Part shown: positions 46,701 through 57,499 of the stretch, piece by piece
Layout of the letters: every line of letters begins with the position of its first letter
Numbering within the stretch: position 1 is the stretch's first letter
Assembly: GCF_009730915.1 (NCBI RefSeq)
Contig: NC_052471.1
Location: 29,608,185-29,672,184 of the forward strand
From: Dioscorea cayenensis subsp. rotundata
Taxonomy: Eukaryota > Streptophyta > Magnoliopsida > Dioscoreales > Dioscoreaceae
DNA: 64,000 nucleotides
Reading direction: 5' to 3'
Notes under the pieces: generated by a model
What the model saw: only the letters and a program-made list of their open reading frames with translations
What the model was told of the DNA's origin: nothing
Databases searched by the model: none
Made by a program: the position numbers and the translations under genes

Positions 46701-48826
46701 TAGAACCTTCAAACAACAAGTAGCACCCACCATTTAACATCTGAATAATTTGAAGAAAATGATTACAAACACAGAATCTAGATCTCAATAAATCAAGTCA
46801 ATAGATGAAAAAATTACAAGATCAAAAGATTTGCTTCCACAAGAGATGAACATCTCAAAAATGAAAATATGATTAGCCTTGTTGATAAGTTGACATTGGT
46901 AAAGAAACACTTGTGGTTCGCCCACTACCTTATGTGATAGAGCATTTGACCTGTTTTGTTTCATTCAACTTCCAGCAATAATTACATTATGAAAAATCTG
47001 CCATGTGGCTTTTCATTTTACTAAATGCTACTATTTTAACTAGTCCAAACAAAACTGTTTTAACATTTATCTCATTTGACAATTATTCGAACTATTAGTT
47101 TTGCTGTAAGCCTGTAAGCTGCAAAGACGTGGACATTCTACTAGATAATAAGTTTAAACTAGCACAAAATATCATCTGCTATAATGATGGGAGGTTATCT
47201 AATAAATGGTACACCATGATTTGTCTGGTAACAAGATGAAGCAGCTGTGAATCATTATCAAAAGAGTTAGATAAACGTAATGTGGTTTACATGAATCATT
47301 TTATTTAGCTATATAGCTATGAAGTGGTCATGATTATAGTTGGCAGACACTCCCACACATTGCAAAAATATAAGCTATCATTGTATTAGGCTATTAGCAA
47401 TTAATTTACTGCATCTATAACACATCCACTCACTCCTTTTTAGTCAAGAAACAACCCGAAAGATTGAAACACAGACATGCTGCACTGAGACTAAAAAAAA
47501 ATAATTTTGGTTGCATGTGGAATACTAAGTCCAACAGAAATTAGAAGTAGTGCACAGAATTACTAGACTAAATTCTTCAAGAGAGTGACCTAAGTTCCCC
47601 CAAACTGTTGCCCTTCCAGTAAAACTTGCAGTTATACAGTTAAAAAGGTAGATACTGAAACTTTTACTTACCTCAGGAAAATCCTTGTCAAATAACAAAA
47701 TAGGAAATGTAACATAATTCTCCATTATAGCTTGAGTGATCTGAGTTTGAATGGCTATGGAGTTGACTGAATTAACACTTAGCAACCAAAAAATACTAAG
47801 TCCTCGGTACCTGCAATAGGAAATCAGCTAAAATTTCAATATCCAGAGAATAAATAAAGGTCTATAAGTAATACTATGACCATATGCCACCTACCTCTGC
47901 TGTAGCAATTTTGCTCTTTCAAGGATTGCAACAACTTCCCGATTGTCACATAGTGTGGAGTTCAGCTCGCAGGTCTTCAGGAACACTATGAGACTTCCAT
48001 CTTTGTTAAAAGATAACTTTTCATTGTGTATTTTATTCAACCAACGATGATTTGTTCCTACAATTGTAGACACAAGTTGTCACTAGAAATTCATTTGTAA
48101 AACCATTCTCTAAGGTTGAACTTCACAATACAGCAATTCAAATGAAATGTAGAGTCAAGAAGGGGCTCCATACAAAATTTCACCTTCTACCTCAGAAAAC
48201 ATTGCGTTAATGAAGTTCAAAACTTGTGCCTGCGGAGCCAAAGTAGGTTGCACTTCAGATAACCCTGAACACCTAAAAATCAACTGTTAATAGTACGTCA
48301 AAACTTTACAAAATACAGAGCATTCCTATCGAGCACCGAACAAAAAACCATGCAAACCATCTTCCAGTCTGATTCTATACGCCAAAGATAACAACGGCAT
48401 TGAAAGGCAAAAAGTATAGCTTACCTGCGGGTATGATCCTTCATTCCAATATTCACATCACTTACAAACGAACATTGACGGATCAAAGACACACCAATTC
48501 TATGAGAAAACAACCTCCTTGGCAATGAATCTAACAAAGAATCAAGTGGTACTCCATTAATTCAAAAAAAAAAAACCTCCACACATGAGTAAAGAATCAA
48601 ATGCTCCATATATTTTCAAATTATATTCTCCTCCGTCGAATTTTCATACATTTATATTGAATTTAACCTCGAATTAACATACTAATTCAATAATTAGCAT
48701 GAAATTTTCCAAAAAGAAAAAGAGAGCCATCAGTGACAATGAATAGGACTAGGATTGTATACCTGAGATGAGATGACGAAGGAGAAACCTATGAACAATG
48801 GCAGATCGTCGGAGACTGTGAGCCAT
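40711..48826 (-). CDS. Thioredoxin-like/NHL-repeat protein (EMB1974- or NHLRC2-like)
   Basis: Seventeen exons on the minus strand give 754 aa: 48763-48826, 48425-48530, 48184-48272, 47895-48057, 47672-47810, 46647-46740, 46107-46247, 45164-45264, 44865-44978, 44355-44575, 43760-43818, 43501-43686, 43298-43421, 43071-43126, 42689-42834, 42443-42610 and 40711-41004. The N-terminus (MAHSLRRSAIVHRFLLRHL) is Arg-rich without acids, a likely mitochondrial or plastid presequence. A thioredoxin-like segment follows at about 100-220. NHL-type repeats are visible in CISVDENGGRAFISDCNNHRV and RPAASVFDNAENSLYIVDSE. A beta-rich C-terminal region ends at LEISISLD. The order Trx-like, NHL propeller, beta domain recalls animal NHLRC2. 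In Arabidopsis I believe the counterpart is the embryo-essential NHL protein EMB1974; that match is from memory. All exon joins are in phase. Confidence 0.85.
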
Positions 48827-48978
48827 TGAAGGGAAACAATGGAATCGGATGAGAAGAGATGAAGAAACCCTAGAATTTTTGGGGGAGAAATGGCGGGCGA
48901 TGAAGCGGGTGCCCGGGAAAACCTAGACTCATACTTTGACCATAATACCCTCAAACTATTTGGCATATTACTTAAAAA

Positions 48979-49039
48979 GCCCAGCCCAGCCCAGCCCAAC
49001 CCAACCTACCCCAGCCCAGCCAAGCCCAGCCCAGCCCAG
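48979..49039 (-). promoter_or_regulatory. CCCAG minisatellite / site II (TGGGCY) array upstream of the NHL gene
   Basis: Read toward the NHL gene (minus strand), TGGGCT or TGGGTT occurs about ten times in 61 bp, about 150 bp upstream of the start codon. TGGGCY is the site II element bound by TCP factors in promoters of plant housekeeping and organelle-protein genes. The same tract is a 5-bp minisatellite. Confidence 0.6.
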
Positions 49040-49044
49040 ATATA

Positions 49045-50620
49045 CACTAAAATTACATTGAGTCCCTTATTGGAAGAAAATTTATAGGAACAGTCCTTTT
49101 ATAAAAAAAATACAAAATTTCATTCAAACCCCAACTTAAATATAATATAATATAATATAAATTTCAGTTTTTATTAATGAACAAAGGAAAATTTATAAAA
49201 AATCTTTTTTAAGATGAATTTAATGATTTAGTCCTTTATTAGTAAATATTTAATTTTATTGTATAAAGTTATATTCCAACTCATAAATATATGCTAAATT
49301 CATTTTAGAGTACAAATGTACAATGTTATTTTGGGATGTATTTTAATATTATTAGATTATGAAAATGTGATGATGCCATTTTATAATTATATTTTAATTT
49401 TTACAAGTTTAAAATGAATTAAGCTTCATACAGTTAGATGGTATTATAAATAATTAATTTATTAATCATTTTAACTCAAAATAATAATAATAATAATTAC
49501 TAATGGTTTTCTATTGATTCATATGCTTATGAAATATGATTTCAGTTTTTTTCTTAATTTTTTTCAAAAACATATTATATAATAACAAAATCAAATTGAA
49601 TTACTGATGCATAAGTGTGTTAAGATATTAACTATATAATTATGTATGTTTCTGACTTTTTTTAAATTGGGTGTTTGTTAACTATTTATCAAATAAAACA
49701 TTTTATATTTTAAAACATATTAAACGAAGAACACAAAAAGATAACCACAAAAATAATTATTAATTCATTGGAAAAAAAATATTTATAATTGAGTTTAAAC
49801 CCAAATAATTGTATATTTTTAGACAAAAGTCACTGAACCCAGGAGATGAGCATATGGGAAAGCAGTCTTCATCATCGAATCGCTGCCATCACCTTGCGTG
49901 AGATGGTAATCGAACTCGGGAAGCCACGCTCGATACTCGAGGTGAACATCTTACGCAAAGGACTCGATGTCTTGTATGTTGATAATTATTTATAAGTTCA
50001 TTTTCTTTTTTTCTTTTTTTTAAAAAAATAAAGATCAATTGTAACATCATGAATGGTGTTATCAATGTTTTTGATTGGATGTATGTCATTTGATACTTTG
50101 CATTAAAAAAGGACAAGAGAAAACGTCCAAGAAGTATTAAATGATTTTCAAACATAACAAAGATGCATGTTTTTCTCAAATCTGACAACTTAGAATTGAT
50201 GTGTCTTTAGATTGTGTCCTTAAAAAATTTTCCTACATTTTGGAATTATAACAAAATGTTTATAGTTTTTCAAACCATAATTTTATTTATTTATTTATTA
50301 TTTTTTTAAAGTTAAAGAAACATACATGAAATGACAAGGAAATTTAATTTATATTTTGATTTGAATATTTCTTTGCAAAAGAAAAGAAAGGAGGAATTGC
50401 AAAAGCATTCATGAAATCACAAGAAGGAAATTGATGACAAAAATTTATTAAACTTTTATTATTGAATATGAATTCATTGTCATGTTTTCTTGCTGGTTTT
50501 ATGCTATGAAATAAAAAGAATTGTAGAAGAAGAAGAAGAAGGAGTTAATGTTCATAAAAAAAAAAGAAATCTGCAATTTTTATCTTTTTAAAACTTTAGT
50601 ACTAAGACATGAATCCCTTG
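49045..50620. repeat. Intergenic spacer with a dispersed-repeat copy
   Basis: This is mostly AT-rich DNA without genes. A non-AT segment at about 49840-49980 (ccttgcgtgagatggtaatc, gaactcggg, cttacgcaaaggactcgatg) resembles 51600-51745 (catcttgcgtaggctatgag, ttcaatcccg, cttacgtaaagacccgatg) in the same orientation. Both look like copies of one dispersed element, perhaps SINE-like. Confidence 0.5.
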
Positions 50621-50630
50621 AAAATAAAGA

Positions 50631-50960
50631 GAAGAGAAAAATCAATATCTTTTTATACATTGATTTGTAGATAAATTAAAAAAGAAACAAACCCAAGAAA
50701 AAGAATAAGGAAAAGCATGAAAACTATATATATATATTTACACATATGAGAAGAGAAAGATCACTATCTTCTTATACATTGATTTGTTGATATATAAAGA
50801 AAGAAACAAACACAAGAAGAATTAGTAGAAATGATGATAAAAAACTTTATATATGTAAGAAGAGAAAGATCACTATCTTTTTATACATTGATTTGTAAAC
50901 AAAGAAAGAAACAAGCACTAGCACAAGCACAAGAACAAGAAGAAGAAATCAAGCATGATA
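50631..50960. repeat. Tandem triplication (about 115-bp unit) below the CLE gene
   Basis: The phrase gaagagaaagatcactatct (or a near variant), followed by atacattgatttgt and aaagaaacaaacacaag, starts at about 50631, 50749 and 50859. It lies just beyond the CLE stop codon, probably in or next to its 3' untranslated region. Confidence 0.85.
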
Positions 50961-51070
50961 AAAAAAAAAAAAACTTTATATATATAATTTGAGAGCAAAC
51001 AAACAAGTATTATAATAGCATGCTGCAGCAGAATTCAAAGATCAAGTACTCTAAAAAAAACCAATGGGTA

Positions 51071-51463
51071 TCATTTGTTGGAGTCTGGATTAGCACCACT
51101 TGGAACTTCATGCTTGGATCCTTCAAACATACTGCTGCTATTGTTATTATTCTTGTTGTTTGGAGTTGATGAAATGGGACTTTGATCACTTGCTTTTATT
51201 GTTATCTTCTTCTTCTTCTTCATTGTTTGATGTTGTTGATGATGTTGATAATGATGATGATAATGGTGATGGTGAATGGCGAAGAGAAGCCTCTTGTTGT
51301 TGATAATGGTGTTTGAAAAGGAAGAAGAAGGATAAATGGAAAGGTTGAGTTGATGATGTTGTTTAGTGTAATGGAAAAGAAGAAGAGAAGAAGAAAGAAA
51401 GAAGAGAAGAAGAAGAAGCCATATTGATGAGGTTTTCTTATTGTAAGAGAGAACACCATCCAT
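51071..51463 (-). CDS. CLE peptide precursor, TDIF-type (CLE41/44-like)
   Basis: This is a single-exon ORF of 130 aa from ATG 51463, the first ATG in frame. A hydrophobic stretch at residues 12-30 (SSIWLLLLLFFLSSSLLLF) is a signal peptide or anchor. A variable, low-complexity His/Gln- and Lys/Asn-rich linker follows. The protein ends with the 12-residue CLE motif HEVPSGANPDSN (118-129) plus one Lys. The canonical TDIF peptide of CLE41/44 is HEVPSGPNPISN, so this is TDIF-type with Ala at position 7 (normally Pro/Hyp) and Asp at 10 (normally Ile). TDIF peptides are secreted from phloem, are perceived by the PXY/TDR receptor kinase, keep procambium dividing and block xylem differentiation. Position 7 is normally hydroxylated, so this form cannot carry that modification there. 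The receptor and role of this variant are inferred. Confidence 0.88.
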   Translation of the reverse strand: MDGVLSYNKKTSSIWLLLLLFFLSSSLLLFHYTKQHHQLNLSIYPSSSFSNTIINNKRLLFAIHHHHYHHHYQHHQQHQTMKKKKKITIKASDQSPISSTPNNKNNNNSSSMFEGSKHEVPSGANPDSNK

Positions 51464-51599
51464 GAAAGTATGAAACAACAAATGAAACACTCACAAGCTT
51501 CAACACACTAACATTTTTAATGCAAACTGTACTACCTCTACTTCTTCTTCTTCTTCTTGTGATTTTTTTATTTTTTATTTTTTTAAGAAAGACGACAAG

Positions 51600-51745
51600 C
51601 ATCATAACTCAGAGACGTGCACGTGTAAGGAGCAAAGCTCAACACCGATCCATGTGCCCTCATCTTGCGTAGGCTATGAGATTCAATCCCGAAGTATCCC
51701 CAAAACAAATACCTTACGTAAAGACCCGATGTCAATTGACCAAAG
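51600..51745. repeat. Second copy of the dispersed repeat seen at 49840
   Basis: See the entry starting 49045. Shared words include cttgcgt, gagat, aatc/cccg and cttacg(c/t)aaag, in the same order and spacing. The copy lies directly upstream of the CLE gene. Confidence 0.5.
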
Positions 51746-52828
51746 GACTAGATATAATTAGTTTTTCTTAATAATATAATAATTTGGCTGATTGTTGACT
51801 TGTTGATAGACTTTGTTGATTTTTATAATATAATAATGTGATATTTATACTTTGTTTTTTTATTTATTTTTATGTCATTGTTGACTTATTGTTACCCTTT
51901 GCTTTTTCTAATTTTAAAAACTTTTATATGGTATTTATACTTTGCCTTTTTTTATTTATTTATTATATCTCTATGAATGCATTTTTTTTTTCAAGTTAAC
52001 CGTGCTTTCAAAAAAACAAGAAAATTTGGATGAACCATTTAAATTGTATTAAAGGAAAAAAAAAAAGAAACTTTTTATTTAAAAAACTTATCACAATAAT
52101 ATCAGGGTTATTTTATTCATCAAAATGGTCACGGAGCAATTACATCAAGTGCATGCCTACACCAGACTCTAGAAAATTTATTTTAGGTTTTTTTTAACCC
52201 AATAATTTTAGAAAGAAATTATTAATTTTTTTTTAATAAAAATGATAGCTCGTTTGCTTATTTTTTAAAACTTATAACTTTATTGAATACAAGAGGTGAG
52301 ATAAGAATTTCTTTTTTTAGAAATACAAATAAATCACTGCTAAAATCTTCCATATTTATTGGAAATACATTTTAACGTGTGTATATATATATATATATAT
52401 ATTTAACCAAATAAAATTTGTTTGTGTGTGTGTGTGGTAAAATATACTCAGATGCTAATTTTGTGAATCTTTACAATTATAATTTAAAAATATTTTAAAT
52501 ATAAAACTATATTTTCTTTGTACACATCGAGGACTGCATATTATGTTTCCATATTCACAAAAATAAAATAAAAATAATAATAATAATAATTCAAAATACT
52601 TATTATTTACTTTCCTTTATATGTATATATTATATGGGGTGTGTTTGCCCAAAATATATGTTAATAAACAAATGCATAAATTAATAAATAAAAAAATGAA
52701 AAAAAAATGCAAATATATGAGTTATGTGACTAACTTTTTAAAAACAATTTAAAGTTAAAGATGTAAAATTACAACAATACCCCCACCACTTATCTCCTAT
52801 CCATTCATGGAAATTAGAAAGTAACTTA
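51746..52828. other. Intergenic AT-rich spacer
   Basis: No gene is recognised. The region contains poly-T, (AT)n at about 52384-52402, a short (GT)n at 52423-52435 and an (AAT)n run near 52573. Confidence 0.5.
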
Positions 52829-53617
52829 GGGTGTGTTTGATACACAACTAAGTACATCACAAACAGTACAGAACAGAACAAATAGTTGTGATACAGTACA
52901 ATTTGATATTCTATGGATAGCTTCTCGAGTACTGAATAAAAATATTATAAAATTACTTCTAATACCCTTTATATTATCTTATGTTTGTTTTACAATAAAT
53001 AATTTTACAACAACAAGATATCGTTTTTAATATTTTAATTAATTTTTTTATAATTAATCAATTTAGTAAATCACAATTATGTTTATTTTTTAATTTTCAA
53101 AATATATGTGCAATTCATTTAAAAAATTACATAATAAATTCCGTTAATAAATCAATTAGTTAAATAATATTATTTTTTATATAAAATTACTAATATGTTT
53201 GATATATTTATGAAAATCATATCTATGAGATATAAAGATATTTATATTTATTTTTTATACAAATTAAATTTTTAATTTTTAAATTGAAATATTTAAAAAA
53301 TTTAGGTTAATTTTTATAATTTAAAATTTTAATTTTAAGATATCGATCTTACATTTAAAAAAATGTTGATTAGCGTCGTGGGATGTGATATACATGATTG
53401 TATTTTTTATTCTTTATTAAGAGTAATTTAATCTTTAGTTGTGTTGTACCACGATAAAACTTTTGTACCGAAGTTTTGATGGTCCAAAAATTTTAACTAC
53501 TTGTGATGTACTCTGACATCCCCTTGTGTTGTACTTTCAACTTTTTAGTAAACTAAACAAAGAACAAGAGAAGTTATGCTGTACTGTACCTCAAAATTTT
53601 ACATATCAAATGGACCT
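52829..53617. mobile_element. PIF/Harbinger-type non-autonomous element
   Basis: The left end gggtgtgtttgatacacaa and the right end (reverse-complemented aggtccatttgatatgtaa) are imperfect inverted repeats. Subterminal acagtacagaacag and ggtacagtacagc also correspond. Both ends are flanked by TTA (52826-52828 and 53618-53620), the target preference of PIF/Harbinger elements. The 789-bp interior is AT-rich with no transposase. Confidence 0.6.
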
Positions 53618-53620
53618 TTA

Positions 53621-55730
53621 ATCAAGCTTTACCTTGTCCTCTATGAAATGACTTAAAGAAAAATGTTTTAATAATAATAATAATAATAATGAAAATAAAA
53701 AATACTTATTTAGATCTTAACTTTGCACAGGGTATCAAGCATCGCCAGCATCCATTGATTAGATGTTTAATGTATTATTTATTTATTTATTTATTTAATG
53801 GCACATTTTTGGGAATAAAGAGAAAAGTATTTCTTTTGTCAGATCATCACATAACAAAAGAGATCAGAAATTGACCACTTCTTGCTTTTTATTTTTAAAA
53901 TAATATATTATTTTCATAAACCATGTGGTAATGTTTTTGCTGCACGTTACCTGCCACGTGGCACATCCGTAGGCAATAAAAAAAAATACATATCATATAA
54001 AAAGCATAATTAAAAAAAAAATTAACGGATTTTTTTTTATCTCTATAATTCTCAAATTAGTCCACTTGCCTTTATATATATATTTTTTTATTTACATATA
54101 TATATATATATACACACATCCTTGGCTTCATACACCATTAAACTAAATTATAGATCCCTAAAATTTACTTATATATATATATATAATAAATTCATTTTAT
54201 TTATTACATCTAAATAAAAATTAACATTTTATTAAAAAAAATAACATTACTAAGAATAATTTAGAAATAATATATATATATATCTTATTATTATAAAAAA
54301 CTCTTAACATTTAATAATGTATGTGTCGCGAGAAAGAATTGTATATATATAAAAACAAATAGAATTTTAAGGGAATACATGGGATTGTTTTTATTAAGTG
54401 GAATACACACAAGTAAGTGAATTTTTAATATTGTATAAATGAAAAGCCCTATTTATTTATATACAAAGATTACTATTTTTATATAATAATTTATGATTAT
54501 TATTATTATTATTATTTTACACAATCAACAAACGTTCAATCTCTTACAAATTTACAAATTTATTATATGAGTTGGACAAACATGTGAGGCAATAAAAACC
54601 TGCCACATGCATTTAAGATGATATATAAAAAATTATAAGCTTATAATTCCATACAACTACGAAAAAATAAAAAATAAGATTTCTCCAACACAAGACCCAC
54701 ACTAGGATCTAATAAACTTCTCTATGAACTTTTCTATGTGCATATATGCAATTACAAAGAAAACTTCTCTATGAGCAATCACTAAGTTTTAGGGGTATAT
54801 ATGAAATAACCTAATAAAGAACCCAAAGCTTGTGACTTGCAAACATTTAACAATACATTATATATATATATATATATAAGCTGAAAGAGTGATTTGACTG
54901 GTTTCATTGAATGTAAGTTTGCATGAGGGTCATTATAAGGGGTCTGACATTGGAATTAGAGACTCAATACTTGTGCTTGATGAAGCTTTATTGACCCTTG
55001 TCAGAGCTCTTACTCATCATTTCCATTAGGCATAATCCATGTACACTTAAAACAATTACACATTTTTTAAAATAAATAAATAAATAAAAATATATATATA
55101 TATATATATTATTAAAAAATAATTTATCTTTTTTGGCCAAAATACAAAAACCATAGTTTTTCTTTTCGGTCAATAGAAGTAAACAATAGTTGAACTATTA
55201 CATTTGACAATACAGATAAAACATGTAGCAAAATAAAAAAATTTATATATTAAAAAAAATACATTTTATTTTTTTAAAAAAAGAAAATAAGAAAAAAAAA
55301 CTTTGATTCTAAACCCATATTAACAATAACATCAGCATGAATTTAACCAAGTTATTAAATTCTAATAAAATTTCAAGCTCAAAAATGATAGAGAAAAGGG
55401 ACAACAATAACTACCAAGTATTTCTATTGATGAATAGTTTGCCCTATGAACTGGCACCATTAACATGAACTCAACCCACTCATCAAATCAGGCAATGCCA
55501 TCTCAAGAGAAGTGTAATCTATAATTAAACCATGCAAATTAGTCTCTAATATTTCAACAAATTACAGCACTCTAGTCCTTTCATCAGTGCATTGATGTAT
55601 AATAGGATGATTTTGACACCTAATCCCTAAACCTAAGACAAATTTCTACAATTTAGTTTTTTCACCAGTTCATCATTGTGTACATATGTATACACATATA
55701 TATACACATGGAAAATGGTAATATAGATAC
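53621..55730. other. Intergenic AT-rich spacer
   Basis: No gene is recognised on either strand. The region contains several (AT)n and (ATT)n tracts and an ACGT-core string, ctgccacgtggcac (about 53951), which is a perfect G-box palindrome but has no gene nearby. Confidence 0.5.
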
Positions 55731-55930
55731 ATCTCTAAATTACTATTCTCTAAGGATGTTTAATCACAACCGTTGGATTATTATCCAATGGTTGTTTGTT
55801 ATATAAGTATTGTACACCTTTTAATAGGTACTATATAACACTGTATAATATGTGTTGATATTGTTTATAATGATCATAGCCGTTGGATTATCCAACAGCT
55901 ATTGTGAATGTCTCTAAATTACCAGTCCTC
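55731..55930. repeat. Small element with GTTGGATT palindromes (second copy)
   Basis: Two palindromes, ccgttggatta/ttatccaatgg (about 55779) and gccgttggatta/tccaacagc (about 55879), lie inside a segment bounded by tctctaaattac in direct orientation (about 55733 and 55911). Related to the element at 16090-16330. Confidence 0.5.
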
Positions 55931-57499
55931 ATATATAAATATATATTTAGAAGAGCAATATAATAAGGCCAATCTCAAAAAGATTGTAAGGAAAAGAGGG
56001 AAAAGAGAAAAAAAGAAGCTAAAGACATTGCTTTTGAAAAGACACACAGAAGAAAGGCAGGCATCATGTTCTAAGTGCTGTTGTTCTTACCTATCTCAAG
56101 ACCAGATGGGTGTCTCCAACATGGGGTGCAATCTGGGAATGAGTTGTTATATGATAAAAGACATGACACAAAAATTCAGGTCAATTCTTTCAGGTTTAAA
56201 ACTCAATGAAAATCACCAAATAAACAATGTTTGTATATCAGGGAATAAACAAATCTATAAGATAATCAAGGAACTTCCTGTGATTTATATATAAAAAGAA
56301 AACTAAGACTGGCAAAATAAAGAAAGATAACTGATAGGGTTTAGAAATTCACTTTTTATAGAACCTCTCCAGACTGAAGTCAAATAAACACCACCATAAT
56401 CTGCAGCCAATCTAGTGCCCTGTCAAACTTTGTCAGTCAGACAGCAAGAATTGATGCTTTTAATGCTCATCACAAAAAGGTGCAGCCTTACATGTGTTTG
56501 TGTGTATGTGTCTCAGTGTCTCTGTTCATGAAAATAATCTTAGCATAAATCCATAAAATAATTGCAAAGCTATAATTCAAAGACTAGTAAAAACTTTATA
56601 CTCTACAAAGAAAGCATATGGAAGAGAAATGAAGGAATTTCAGAAGGATAAAGAATAAGTATTCCAAGAAAAAGTAAAGGTTTTTGATGCAATATGATAG
56701 TCCAAGCAGCATAGGATGCAGCAATAGCAAACAGTTAATTGCAGTAAAGCATATAGAATTAGGAATAGGAATCAATGAGGGTCCTCCACCAAAATAAACA
56801 TGCTTACTGGACATGAAAGGAAAACAATTTCAGACAGTGAAGATAGGCATATATTCTCTCAAAAAAAGAGAGAAGATTGTGTCAGCAGCAGTGAATGGGC
56901 ATAAGGAAATATGGCCCAAAAACCTCAAGCATCTGAATGGACAAGCTTTACAAAGAAAGATAGCATACAACCTATCATTGCCTGGCTTGTCCCAAAGTCA
57001 CAAGCATGGGCACAGGACTCTATATGCCCCACAGAGATCAAGGAGGGACCTCTCCAGTGACCACTCATACATACTTATGATCTACAGTGAAATTTCAAAG
57101 AGATGATCTGGACTAAGTATTGGCTTCATTGAAATGATCTATATTAACTTCTAAGTGTGATTTACATAATGAGAAATTTTTAAATACAACAAAGATGAGA
57201 GCACTTCAAAAGAGCTATAAGCCACAAAATGTGAATAAAGCCCATGTCATTTGCCAGGAAAAATAAACAGATAAAAGCAGTTTAAGGGAGAAGCAAATGC
57301 TAACATATCAGTGGAATTAGCAACATGAAAATTTTATCAGCTGTAATCCGCAAGATTCTATCTTTATCAGTGAATATTCACTCCAGGATCCAATTACAAT
57401 GAAAACAAACTCATAACTATTAGGTATCATCCTTCCATAATTTTTAGGAAAGGAGATATGCAAAAATGGAGAAAAGAGAGTTAACCTAAAAACATTGTG
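55931..57499. other. Spacer and probable 3' region of the plastid membrane protein gene
   Basis: ORFs at 55908-56294 and 56813-57106 on + are Lys-rich and match nothing known. The segment just below 57500 is probably 3' untranslated sequence of the minus-strand gene. No other gene is seen. Confidence 0.5.

Noticed and set aside
48730-48999. 89-codon ORF on - overlapping NHL exon 1
   Set aside because: It is in a different frame from the spliced NHL protein and begins in the promoter minisatellite.
55908-57106. Lys-rich ORFs on + (128 and 97 codons)
   Set aside because: No domain, no splice pattern and ordinary AT-rich composition; likely chance.
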